Shown here: piece by piece, positions 12,021 to 23,656 of the stretch
Layout: every line of letters begins with the position of its first letter
Position numbering within the stretch: position 1 is the first letter of the stretch
Source: Theocolax elegans
Lineage: Eukaryota; Arthropoda; Insecta; Hymenoptera; Cerocephalidae
Length of the DNA stretch: 64,000 nucleotides
Assembly (NCBI GenBank): GCA_026168455.1
Contig: JANSJX010000107.1
Span: forward strand, 1 to 64,000
Direction: 5' to 3'
Position numbers and translations under genes: made by a program
The notes under the pieces: generated by a model
The model's database searches: none
The model's input: the letters and a program-made list of their open reading frames with translations, nothing else
Told to the model about the DNA's origin: nothing

Positions 12021-15000
12021 CGCGTGGATTGAATTATAATGCATTTTTACAGGTATAAACACGTGTAAACTGGATAAGAAGACCAAATTTTCAAATTTTT
12101 AGATTTCGTTCCATAGCCGGGCGGATTGAATTCAAATACATTTTTACACGTATAAACACGTATAAACCGGCTTAGAAGACCAAATTTTCAAATTCTTTAG
12201 ATTTCGTTCTATAGCCTGGGGGAATGAATTCAAATACATTTTTACACGTATAAACACGTATGAACCGGCTTAGTACAAATTTTCAAATTTTTAGATGTCG
12301 TTCCATTCCTGGGGGTTTGAATTAAAATACTATTTTACAGGTATAAACACGTATGAACCGCCTTAGAAGTCCAAATTTTCAAATTTTTAGATTTCTTTCC
12401 ATAGCCGGGGATGATTGAATTCAAATACATTTTTACACGTATAAACACGTATTAACCGGCTTATAAGTACAAATTTTAAAATTTTTAGATTTCTTTCCAT
12501 TTCTGGGGGTTTGAATTAAAATACATATTTCCACGTATAAACACGTATAAACCGGCTAAGAAGTCCAAATTTTCAAATTCTTTAGATTTCATTCCATAGC
12601 CTGGGGGATTGAATTCAAATACATTTTTACACGTATAAACACGTATTAACCGGCTAAGAAGTACAAATTTTTAAATTTTTAGATTTAGTGCCATTCCTGC
12701 GGGGATTGAATTAAAATACAATTTTACAGGTATAATCACGCATGAACCGGCTTAGAAGACCAAATTTTCAAATTTTTAGATTTCGTTCCATAGTCGCGTG
12801 GATTGAATTATAATGCATTTTTACAGGTATAAACACGTGTAAACTGGATAAGAAGACCAAATTTTCAAATTTTTAGATTTCGTTCCATAGCCGGGCGGAT
12901 TGAATTCAAATACATTTTTACACGTATAAACACGTATAAACCGGCTTAGTACAAATTTTCAAATTTTTAGATGTCGTTCCATTCCTGGGGTTTGAATTAA
13001 AATACTATTTTACAGGTATAAACACGTATGAACCACCTTAGAAGTCCAAATTTTCAAATTTTTAGATTTCTTTCCATAGCCGGGGATGATTGAATGAAAA
13101 TACATTTTTCTACGTATAAACACGTATGAACCGGCTTAGAAGTACAAAATTTAAAATTTTTAGATTTCTTTCCATTCCTGGGGGTTTGAATTAAAATACA
13201 TATTTCCACGTATAAACACGTATAAACCGGCTAAGAAGTCCAAATTTTCAAATTCTTTAGATTTCGTTCCATAGCCTGGGGGATTGAATTCAAATACATT
13301 TTTACACGTATAAACACGTATTAACCGGCTAAGAAGTACACATTTTTAAATTTTTAGATTTCGTGCCATTCCTGGGGGGATTGAATTAAAATACAATTTT
13401 ACAGGTATAATCACGCATGAACCGTCTTAGAAGTCCAAATTTTCAAATTTTTAGATTTTGTTCCATTCCTGGGGGTTTGAATTAAAATACATATTTCCAC
13501 GTATAAACACGTATAAACCGGCTTAGAAGACCAAATTTTCAAATTTTTAGATTTCGTTCCATAGTCGCGTGGATTGAATTATAATGCATTTTTACAGGTA
13601 TAAACACGTGTAAACTGGATAAAATGACCAAATTTTCAAATTTTTAGATTTCGTTCCATAGCCGGGCGGATTGAATTCAAATACATTTTTACACGTATAA
13701 ACACGTATAAACCGGCTTAGAAGACCAAATTTTCAAATTGTTTAGATTTCGTTCTATAGCCTGGGGGTTTGAATTAAAATACAATTTTACACGTATAAAC
13801 ACGTATGAACCGGCTTAGAAGTACAAATTTTCAAATTTTTAGATTTCTTTCCATAGCCGGGGATGATTGAATGAAAATACATTTTTCTACGTATAAACAC
13901 GTATGAACCGGCTTAGAAGTACAAAATTTAGAATTTTTAGATTTCTTTCCATTCCTGGGGGTTTGAATTAAAATACATATTTCCACGTATAAACACGTAT
14001 AAACCGGCTAAGAAGTCCAAATTTTCAAATTCTTTAGATTTCGTTCCATAGCCTGGGGGATTGAATTCAAATACATTTTTACACGTATAAACACGTATTA
14101 ACCGGCTAAGAAGTACAAATTTTTGAATTTTTAGATTTCGTGCCATTCCTGGCGGGATTGAATTAAAATACAATTTTACAGGTATAATCACGCATGAACC
14201 GGCTTAGAAGTCCAAATTTTCAAATTTTTAGATTTTGTTCCATTCCTGGGGGTTGAATTAAAATACATATTTCCACGTATAAACACGTATAAACCGGCTT
14301 AGAAGACCAAATTTTCAAATTTTTAGATTTCGTTCCATAGTCGCGTGGATTGAATTATAATGCATTTTTACAGGTATAAACACGTGTAAACTGGATAAGA
14401 AGACCAAATTTTCAAATTTTTAGATTTCGATCCATAGCCGGGCGGATTGAATTCAAATACATTTTTACACGTATAAACACGCATAAACCGGCTTAGAAGA
14501 CCAAATTTTCAAATTCTTTAGATTTCGTTCTATAGCCTGGGGGCTGGGGGATTGAATTCAAATACATTTTTACACGTATAAACACGTATGAACCGGCTTA
14601 GAAGTACAAATTTTCAAATTTTTAGATGTCGTTCCATTCCTGGGGGTTTGAATTAAAATACAATTTTACAGGTATAAACACGTATGAACCGATTTAGAAG
14701 TCCAAATTTTCAAATTTTTAGATTTCTTTCCATAGCCGGGGATGATTGAATGAAAATACATTTTTCTACGTATAAACACGTATGAACCGGCTTATAAGTA
14801 CAAATTTTAAAATTTTTAGATTTCTTTCCATTCCTGGGGGTTTGAATTAAAATACATATTTCCACGTATAAACACGTATAAACCGGCTAAGAAGTCCAAA
14901 TTTTCAAATTCTTTAGATTTCATTCCATAGCCTGGGGGATTGAATTCAAATACATTTTTACACGTATAAACACGTATTAACCGGCTAAGAAGTACAAATT

Positions 15001-15123
15001 TTTAAATTTTAGATTTAGTGCCATTCCTGCGGGGATTGAATTAAAATACAATTTTACAGGTATAATCACGCATGAACCGGCTTAGAAGACCAAATTTTCA
15101 AATTTTATATTTCGTTCCATAGT
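12021..15123 (+). repeat. ~3.10 kb higher-order unit (about 32 monomers)
   Basis: A run of diagnostic variants starting near 12000 recurs in the same order near 15105: TTTTATATTTCG, then GGCGGATTG, then CCTGGGGGAATGAATTC, then GGCTTAGTACAAATT (a 4 bp loss from the AGAAG box), then GAACCGCCTTAG. The GGAATGAATTC variant lies at 12221 and 15323, 3,102 bp apart. In super-repeat copy 2 it lies at 32037 and 35144, 3,107 bp apart. Inside the unit, four sub-units of about 775 bp (eight monomers) can be followed. A third, shortened occurrence of the run begins near 16280. Confidence 0.75.
14534..14552 (+). repeat. Micro-duplication in the G-rich box
   Basis: The box reads CCTGGGGGCTGGGGGATTG, a short duplication of CTGGGGG within one monomer. 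The same 8-10 bp duplication is at about 34353-34371 in super-repeat copy 2. I did not see it in the related monomers at 47-64 kb, so it arose after the copy 3 lineage separated, or was lost there. Confidence 0.8.
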
Positions 15124-15959
15124 CGCGTGGATTGAATTATAATGCATTTTTACAGGTATAAACACGTGTAAACTGGATAAGAAGACCAAATTTTCAAATT
15201 TTTAGATTTCGTTCCATAGCCGGGCGGATTGAATTCAAATACATTTTTACACGTATAAACACGTATAAACCGGCTTAGAAGACCAAATTTCAAATTCTTT
15301 AGATTTCGTTCTATAGCCTGGGGGAATGAATTCAAATACATTTTTACACGTATAAACACGTATGAACCGGCTTAGTACAAATTTTCAAATTTTTAGATGT
15401 CGTTCCATTCCTGGGGGTTTGAATTAAAATACTATTTTACAGGTATAAACACGTATGAACCGCCTTAGAAGTCCAAATTTTCAAATTTTTAGATTTCTTT
15501 CCATAGCCGGGGATGATCGAATGAAAATACATTTTCTACGTATAAACACGTATGAACCGGCTTAGAAGTACAAAATTTAAAATTTTTAGATTTCTTTCCA
15601 TTCCTGGGGGTTTGAATTAAAATACATATTTCCACGTATAAACACGTATAAACCGGCTAAGAAGTCCAAATTTTCAAATTCTTTAGATTTCGTTCCATAG
15701 CCTGGGGGATTGAATTCAAATACATTTTTACACGTATAAACACGTATTAACCGCTAAGAAGTACACATTTTTAAATTTTTAAATTTCGTTCCATTCCTGG
15801 GGGTTTGAATTAAAATACAATTTTACAGGTATAAACACGTATGAACCGGCTTAGAAGTCCCAATTTTCAAATTTTTATATTTATTTCCATAGCCGGGGAT
15901 GATTGAATGAAAATACATTTTTCTACGTATAAACACGTATGAACCGGCTTATAAGTACA

Positions 15960-18640
15960 AATTTTAAAATTTTAGATTTCTTTCCATTCCTGGGGGTTTG
16001 AATTAAAATACATATTTCCACGTATAAACACGTATAAACCGGCTAAGAAGTCCAAATTTCAAATTCTTTAGATTTCATTCCATAACCGGGGGGATTGAAT
16101 TCAAATACATTTTTACACGTATAAACACGTATTAACCGGCTAGAAGTACAAATTTTTAAATTTTTAGATTTAGTGCCATTCCTGCGGGGATTGAATTAAA
16201 ATACAATTTTACAGGTATAATCACGCATGAACCGGCTTAGAAGACCAAATTTTCAAATTTTTAGATTTCGTTCCATAGTCGCGTGGATTGAATTATAATG
16301 CATTTTACAGGTATAAACACGTGTAAACTGGATAAGAAGACCAAATTTTCAAATTTTTAGATTTCGTTCCATAGCCAGGCGGATTGAATTCAAATACATT
16401 TTACACGTATAAACACGTATAACCGGCTTAGAAGACCAAATTTCAAATTCTTTAGATTTCGTTCTATAGCCTGGGGAATGAATTCAAATACATTTTTACA
16501 CGTATAAACACGTATGAACCGGCTTAGTACAAATTTTCAAATTTTTAGAATGTCGTTCCATTCCTGGGGGTTTGAATTAAAATACTAATTTTACAGGTAT
16601 AAACACGTATGAACCGGCTTAGAAGTCCAAATTTTCAAATTTTTAGATTTCTTTCCATAGCCGGGGATGATTGAATGAAAATACATTTTTCTACGTATAA
16701 ACACGTATGAACCGGCTTAGAAGTACAAAATTTAAAATTTTTAGATTTCTTTCCATTCCTGGGGGTTTGAATTAAAATACATATTTCCACGTATAAACAC
16801 GTATAAACCGGCTAAGAAGTCCAAATTTTCAAATTCTTTAGATTTCGTTCCATAGCCTGGGGGATTGAATTCAAATACATTTTTACACGTATAAACACGT
16901 ATTAACCGGCTAAGAAGTACAAATTTTTAAATTTTTAGATTTCGTGCCATTCCTGGCGGGATTGAATTAAAATACAATTTTACAGGTATAATCACGCATG
17001 AACCGGCTTAGAAGTCCAAATTTTCAAATTTTTAGATTTTGTTCCATTCCTGGGGGTTTGAATTAAAATACATATTTCCACGTATAAACACGTATAAACC
17101 GGCTTAGAAGACCAAATTTTCAAATTTTTAGATTTCGTTCCATAGTCGCGTGGATTGAATTATAATGCATTTTTACAGGTATAAACACGTGTAAACTGGA
17201 TAAGAAGACCAAATTTTCAAATTTTTAGATTTCGATCCATAGCCGGGCAGATTGAATTCAAATTACATTTTTACACGTATAAACACGTATAAACCGGCTT
17301 AGAAGACCAAATTTTCAATTCTTTAGATTTCGTTCTATAGCCTGGGGGATTGAATTCAAATACATTTTTACACGTATAAACACGTATGAACCGGCTTAGA
17401 AGTACAAATTTTAAATTTTAGATTTCTTTCCATTCCTGGTGGTTTGAATTAAAATACATAATTTCCACGTATAAACACGTATAAACCGGCTTAGAAGACC
17501 AAATTTTCAAATTCTTTAGATTTCGTTCCATAGCCTGGGGGATTGAATTCAAATACATTTTTACACGTATAAACACGTATTAACCGGCTAAGAAGTACAA
17601 ATTTTTAAATTTTAGATTTCGTGCCATTCCTGGCGGGATTGAATTAAAATACAATTTTACAGGTATAATCACACATGAACCGGCTTAGAAGTCCAAATTT
17701 TCAAATTTTAGATTTTGTTCCATTCCTGGGGGTTTGAATTAAAATACATATTTCCACGTATAAACACGTATAAACCGGCTTAGAAGACCAAATTTTCAAA
17801 TTTTTAGATTTCGTTCCATAGTCGCGTGGATTGAATTATAATGCATTTTTACAGGTATAAACACGTGTAAACTGGATAAGAAGACCAAATTTTCAAATTT
17901 TTAGATTTGATCCATAGCCGGGCAGATTGAATTCAAATACATTTTTACACGTATAAACACGTATAAACCGGCTTAGAAGACCAAATTTCAAATTCTTTAG
18001 ATTTCGTTCCATAGCCTGGGGTATTGAATTCAAATAACAGTTTTACACGTATAAACACGTATTAACCGCGCTAAGAAGTACAAATTTTTAAATTTTTAGA
18101 TTTCGTGCCATTCCTGGCGGAGTGAATTAAAAATACAATTTTACAGGTATAATCACACATGAACCGGCTTAGAAGTCCAAATTTTCAAATTTTTAGATTT
18201 TGTTCCATTCCTGGGGTTTGAATTAAAATACATATTGCCACGTATAAACACGTATAAACCGGCTTAGAAGACCAAATTTTCAAATTTTAGATTTCGTTCC
18301 ATAGTCGCGTGGATTGAATATAATGCATTTTTACAGGTATAAACACGTGTAAACTGGATAAGAAGACCAAATTTTCAAATTTTTAGATTTCGATCCATAC
18401 CGGCAGATTGAATTCAAATACATTTTTACCGTATAAACACGTAATAACCGGCTTAGAAGACCAAATTTTTCAAATTCTTTAGATTTCGTTCTATAGCCTG
18501 GGGGATTGAATTCAAATACATTTTTCACGTATAAACACGTATGAACCGGCTTAGAAGTACAAAATTTAAAATTTTTAGATTTCTTTCATTCCTGGGGGTT
18601 TGAATAAAAATACATATTTCCACGTATAACACGTATAAAC
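15960..18640 (+). other. Indel-rich stretch in copy 1 (possible consensus error)
   Basis: Compared with 35780-38470 in copy 2, this stretch has many one-base losses, mostly in T, A, G or C runs: AAATTTCAAATTC for AAATTTTCAAATTC near 16060, CATTTTACAGG for CATTTTTACAGG near 16305, and CCTGGGGAATG for CCTGGGGGAATG near 16470. There are a few insertions such as TAGAATGTCG near 16550 and CAAATTACATT near 17262. The offset between copies grows by about 19 bp across the right half, mostly here. Substitutions are rare by comparison, which is the usual pattern of long-read homopolymer error rather than evolutionary divergence. Confidence 0.65.
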
Positions 18641-18720
18641 CGGCTAAGAAGTCCAAATTTTCAAATACTTTAGATTTCGTTCCATAGCCTGGGGGATTGA
18701 ATTCAAATACATTTTTACAC

Positions 18721-19034
18721 GTATAAACACGTATAAACCGGCTAAGAAGTCCAAATTTTTAAATTTTTAAATTTCGTTCCATACTGGGTGGATTGTATTA
18801 AAATGCATTTTTACGCGTATATAGACGTATAAACCGGTTAAGAAACCAAATTTTCAAATTTTAAGAATTATTTCCATAGCAGGGTGGATAGAATTCATCT
18901 GCATTTTTGCACGTATAAACACGTCTAAACTGGCTAAGAAGTCCTAATTTTCAAATTTTTAGATTTCGTTCCATTGCCGGCTGTATTGAATTCAAATGCA
19001 TATTTATACGTACTTACACGCAAACACGGCTAAA
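18721..19034 (+). repeat. Junction segment between super-repeat copies 1 and 2
   Basis: At about 18740 the array leaves the homogenised half and enters three monomers of the CATACTGGGTGG, CATAGCAGGGTGG and GCCGGCTGTATTG types, like those at 1978-2232. Near 19031 it jumps to the sequence equivalent to position 113 (CACGGCTAAA then GAAGTCCAGAATTTC). At the end of copy 2 (38577-38870) the same three monomers appear, but there the array continues into AAAAACCAAACTCAC, equivalent to position 2236 of copy 1. The joint at 19031-19035 is therefore specific to the copy 1/copy 2 boundary. Confidence 0.75.
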
Positions 19035-19636
19035 GAAGTCCAGAATTTCAAATTTTTTAGATTTCGTTCGATAGCCGGGGGGATTGATTTCCAATACTTT
19101 TTTCCACGTATAAACACGTATTAACTGGCTAAGATGTCCAAATTTTCAAATTTTTAGATTACGTTCTATAGCCGGGGGGATTGAATTCAAATGGATTTTT
19201 CCACGTATAAACACGTATTAACCGGCTAAGAAGTCCAAATTTTCAAATTTTTAGATTTCGTTCCATTGCCGGGTGTATTGAATTCAAATGCATTTTTATA
19301 CGTATATACACGCATAAACCGGCTAAGAAGTCGAAATTTTCAAATTCTTTAGATTTCGTTCCATAATCGGGGGGATTGAATTCAAATACATCTTTACACG
19401 TACAAACACGCATAAACCGGCTAAGATGTCCAAATTTTCAAATTCTTTAGATTTCGTTCCATAGTCGCGTGGATTGAATTCTAATGCATTTTTACAGGTA
19501 TAAACACGTATAAACCGGCTTAGAAGTCCAAATTTTCAAATTTTTTCGATTTCGTACCATTGCCGGATGGATTGTATTCAACTGAATTTTTCCACGTATA
19601 AACACGTATGAACCGGCTTAGAAGTACAAATATTCA

Positions 19637-21556
19637 AATTTTTAGATTTCGTTCCATTTCTGGGGGGATTGAATTAAAATACAATTTTACACGTATAAAC
19701 ACGTATTAACCGGCTTAGAAGTCCAGAATTTCAAATTTTTTAGATTTCTTTCGATAGCCGGGGGGATTGATTTCCAATACTTTTTTCCACGTATAAACAC
19801 GTATAAACTGGCTAAGTAGTCCAAATTTTCAAATTTTTAGATTATGTTCCATAGCCGGGGGGATTGAATTCAAATACATTTTTACACGTATAAACACGTA
19901 TAAACCGGCTAAGAAGTCCAAATTTTTAAATTTTTAAATTTCGTTCCATACTGGATGGATTGTATTAAAATGCATTTTTTACGCGTATATAGACGTATAA
20001 ACCGGTTAAGAAACCAAATTTTCAAATTTTAAGAATTATTTCCATAGCAGGGTGGATAGAATTCATCTGCATTTTTGCACGTATAAACACGTCTAAACTG
20101 GCTAAGAAGTCCTAATTTTCAAATTTTTAGATTTCGTTCCATTGCCGGCTGTATTGAATTCAAATGCATATTTATACGTACTTACACGCAAACACGGCTA
20201 AAAAAAACCAAACTCACTTTAGATCTCGTTCCATTGCCGGGTGTATTGAATTCAAATGCATTTTTACAGGTATAAACACGTATAAACCGGCTTAGAAGTC
20301 CAAATTTACAAATTTTTTCGATTTCGTTCCAAAGCCTGGGGGATTCAATTCAAATACGTTTTTACACGTATAAACACGTATAAACCGGCTAAGAAGTCCA
20401 AATTTTCAAATTTTTAGATTTCGTTCCATTGCCGGGTGTATTGAATTCATATGCATTTGTAAACGTACTTACACGCAAAAACGGCTAAGAAAACCAAACT
20501 CACTTTAGATTTCGTTCCATTGCCGGGCGTATTGAATTCATCTGCATTTTTGCACGCATAAACACGTCTAAACTGGCTAAGAAGTCCTAATTTTCAAATT
20601 TTTAGATTTCGTTCCATTTCTGGGGGGATTGAATTAAAATACAATTTTACACGTATAAACACGTATTAACCGGCTTAGAAGTCCAGAATTTTAAATTTTT
20701 TAGATTTCTTTCGATAGCCGGGGGGATTGATTTCCAATACTTTTTTCCACGTATAAACACGTATAAACTGGCTAAGTAGTCCATATTTTCAAATTTTTAG
20801 ATTATGTTCCATAGCCGGGGGGATTGAATTCAAATACATTTTTACACGTATAAACACGTATAAACCGGCTAAGAAGTCCAAATTTTTAAATTTTTAAATT
20901 TCGTTCCATACTGGGTGGATTGTATTAAAATGCATTTTTACGCGTATATAGACGTATAAACCGGTTAAGAAACCAAATTTTCAAATTTTAAGAATTATTT
21001 CCATAGCAGGGTGGATAGAATTCATCTGCATTTTTGCACGTATAAACACGTCTAAACTGGCTAAGAAGTCCTAATTTTCAAATTTTTAGATTTCGTTCCA
21101 TTGCCGGCTGTATTGAATTCAAATGCATATTTATACGTACTTACACGCAAACACGGCTAAAAAAAACCAAACTCACTTTAGATTTCGTTCCATTGCCGGG
21201 TGTATTGAATTCAAATGCATTTTTACAGGTATAAACACGTATAAACCGGCTTAGAAGTCCAAATTTTCAAATTTTTCCGATTTCGTTCCAAAGCCTGGGG
21301 GATTCAATTCAAATACGTTTTTACACGTATAAACACGTATAAACCGGCTAAGAAGTCCAAATTTTCAAATTTTTAGATTTCGTTCCATTGCCGGGTGTAT
21401 TGAATTCATATGCATTTGTAAACGTACTTACACGCAAAAACGGCTAAGAAAACCAAACTCACTTTAGATTTCGTTCCATTGCCGGGTGTATTGAATTCAT
21501 CTGCATTTTTGCACGCATAAACACGTCTAAACTGGCTAAGAAGTCCTAATTATCAA
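19637..21556 (+). repeat. Tandem duplication, ~960 bp x 2 (copy 2)
   Basis: This corresponds to the duplicated pair at 715-2628. The TTCCATTTCTGGGGGG landmark follows TTTAG at 19642 and at 20602, an offset of 960 bp. The three extra bases relative to copy 1 come from single-base indels in runs. Its presence in both copies shows the 10-monomer duplication preceded the super-repeat duplication. Confidence 0.8.
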
Positions 21557-21904
21557 ATTTTTAGATTTCGGTCCATTGTCGGGGGGATAGAATTTAACTG
21601 CATTTTTCCAAGTATAAACACGTATTAACCGGCTTAGAAGTACAAATTTCAAATCTTTCAGACTTTGTTCCATATACGCGTGTTTTGAATACTAATGCAA
21701 TTTCACAGGTATAAACACGTATAAACCGGCTACGGAGTCCAAATTTACAAATTTTCTGATTTCGATACATAGCCGGGGGATTAACTTCAACTGCATTTTT
21801 GCACGTATATACACGTATAAACTGGCTAAGAAATCGTAATTTTCAAATTTTTAGATTTCGTTCCATAGTCGCGTGGATTGAATTCTAATGCATTTTTACA
21901 GGTA

Positions 21905-23656
21905 TAAACACGTATACACCGTCTTAGAACTCTAAATTTTCTAATTTTTTCGATTTCGTTCCAAAGCCTGGGGGATTGAATTCAAATACGTTTTTACACG
22001 TATAAACACGTATAAACCGGCTAAGAAGTCCAAATTTTCAAATTTTTAGAATTCGTTCCATTGCCTGGTGTATTGAATTCAAATGCATTTTTACAGGTAT
22101 AAACACGTATAAACCGGCTTAGAAGTCCAAATTTTCAAATTTTTTCGATTTCGTACCATTGCCGGATGGATTGTATTCAACTGAATTTTTCCACGTATAA
22201 ACACGTATGAACCGGCTTAGAAGTACAAATATTCAAATTTTTAGATTTCGTTCCATTTCTGGGGGGAATGAATTAAATTACAATTTTACACGTATAAACA
22301 CGTATTAACCGGCTTAGAAGTCCAGAATTTCAAATTTTTTAGATTTCGTTCGATAGCCGGGGGGATTGATTTCCAATACTTTTTTCCACGAATAAATACG
22401 TATTAACTGACTAAGTAGTCCAAATTTTCAAATTTTTAGATTATGTGCCATAGCCGGGGGGATTGAATTCAAATACATTTTTACACGTAAAAACACGTAT
22501 AAACCGGATAAGAAGTCCAAATTTTTAAATTTTTAAATTTCGTTCCATACTGGGTGGATTGTATTAAAATGCATTTTTACGCGTATATAGACGTATAAAC
22601 CGGTTAAGAAGCCAAATTTTCAAATTTTAAGAATTATTTCCATAGCAGGGTGGATAGAATTCATCTGCATTTTTGCACGTGTAAACACGTATAAACTGGC
22701 TAAGAAGTCCAAATTTTCAAATTCTTTAGATTTCGTTCCATAGCCTGGGGGGATTGAATTAAAATACAATTTTACAGGTATAAACACGTATGAACCGTCT
22801 TAGAAGTCCAAATTTTCAAATTTTTTCGATTTCGTTCCAAAGCCTGGGGGATTCAATTCAAATACGTTTTTACACGTATAAACACGTATAAACCGGCTAA
22901 GAAGTCCAAATTTTCAAATTTTTAGAATTCGTTCCATTGCCTGGTGTATTGAATTCAAATGCATTTTTACAGGTATAAACACGTATAAACCGGCTTAGAA
23001 GTCCAAATTTTCAAATTTTTTCGATTTCGTACCATTGCCGGATGGATTGTATTCAACTGAATTTTTCCACGTATAAACACGTATGAACCGGCTTAGAAGT
23101 ACAAATATTCAAATTTTTAGATTTCGTTCCATTTCTGGGGGGAATTAAAATACAATTTTACACGTATAAACACGTATTAACCGGCTTAAAAGTCCAGAAT
23201 TTCAAATTTTTTAGATTTCGTTCGATAGCCGGGGGGATTGATTTCCAATACTTTTTTCCACGAATAAATACGTATTAACTGGCTAAGTAGTCCAAATTTT
23301 CAAATTTTTAGATTATGTTCCATAGCCGGGGGGATTGTATTCAAATACATTTTTACACGTATAAACACGTATAAACCGGCTAAGAAGTCCAAATTTTTAA
23401 ATTTTTAAATTTCGTTCCATACTGGGTGGATTGTATTAAAATGCATTTTTACGCGTATATAGACGTATAAACCGGTTAAGAAGCCAAATTTCAAATTTTA
23501 TGAATTATTTCCATAGCAGGGTGGATAGAATTCATCTGCATTTTTGCACGCTAAACACGTCTAAACTGGCTACGGAGTCCAAATTTACAAATTTTGTGAT
23601 TTCGATACATAGCCGGGGGGATTGACTTCAACTGCATTTTTGCACGTATATACACG
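21905..23656 (+). repeat. Tandem duplication, ~876 bp x 2, specific to copy 2
   Basis: The AGAATTCGTTCCATTGCCTG landmark occurs at 22048 and again at 22924, an offset of 876 bp (nine monomers); copy 1 has it only once, at 3122. The flanking TCTGGGGGGAAT monomers near 22257 and 23136 also differ: the right repeat has AATTAAAATAC and CTTAAAAGTCC exactly as copy 1 does near 3340, while the left has AATGAATTAAATTAC. The right repeat is therefore the orthologous one. Ends are approximate because the joint monomers near 22700-22800 are mosaic. Confidence 0.8.

Larger units (their letters stand above)
8051..18720 (+). repeat. Homogenised half of the super-repeat (right half)
   Basis: Here a small set of monomers recurs in short, regular orders: CCTGGGGGTTTGAATT followed by ATACATATTTCCACG; AGCCTGGGGGATTGAATTC; the GTGCCATTCCTG(G/C)(C/G)GG type followed by CAGGTATAATCACGCATG; GTCGCGTGGATTGAATTATA; GCCGGGCGGATTG; and GCCGGGGATGATTGAATG. 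Matching halves are at about 27860-38560 and from about 44690 to the right end. The GTCGCGTGGATTGAATTATA type starts at about 12021, 12795, 13566, 14342, 15124, 16280, 17147, 17823 and 18306. Most of these spacings are close to whole numbers of monomers: first eight four times, then about 12, 9, 7 and 5. Confidence 0.75.
113..19034 (+). repeat. Super-repeat copy 1 (about 18.9 kb)
   Basis: The sequence starting at 113 (GAAGTCCAGAATTTC) reappears at 19035, and homology continues through the unit. The offset between copies 1 and 2 is 18,922 at the left, 18,927 near 2641, 19,805 near 4056, 19,809 near 8415, 19,816 near 10514, 19,817 near 13937 and 19,836 near 18601. The ~880 bp jump between 2641 and 4056 comes from an extra tandem duplication in copy 2. 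The later drift comes from many one-base deletions in copy 1. Within this copy, about 113-8050 is a diverse mixture of monomer types and about 8050-18720 is dominated by a few types (CCTGGGGGTTTGAATTAAAA, GCCGGGGATGATTGAATG, CCTGGCGGGATTGAATT). Roughly 195 monomers fit in the unit. Confidence 0.9.

Noticed and set aside
13937..14191. Family of 84-87-codon minus-strand frames (also at 10514, 30330, 33754, 47425, 51876, 57432, 60464)
   Set aside because: These are the same monomer combination copied by the higher-order repeats. They start at GTG in the TATAATCACGC box, show no ribosome-binding or promoter context, and have no recognisable domain. Recurrence reflects DNA amplification, not protein selection.
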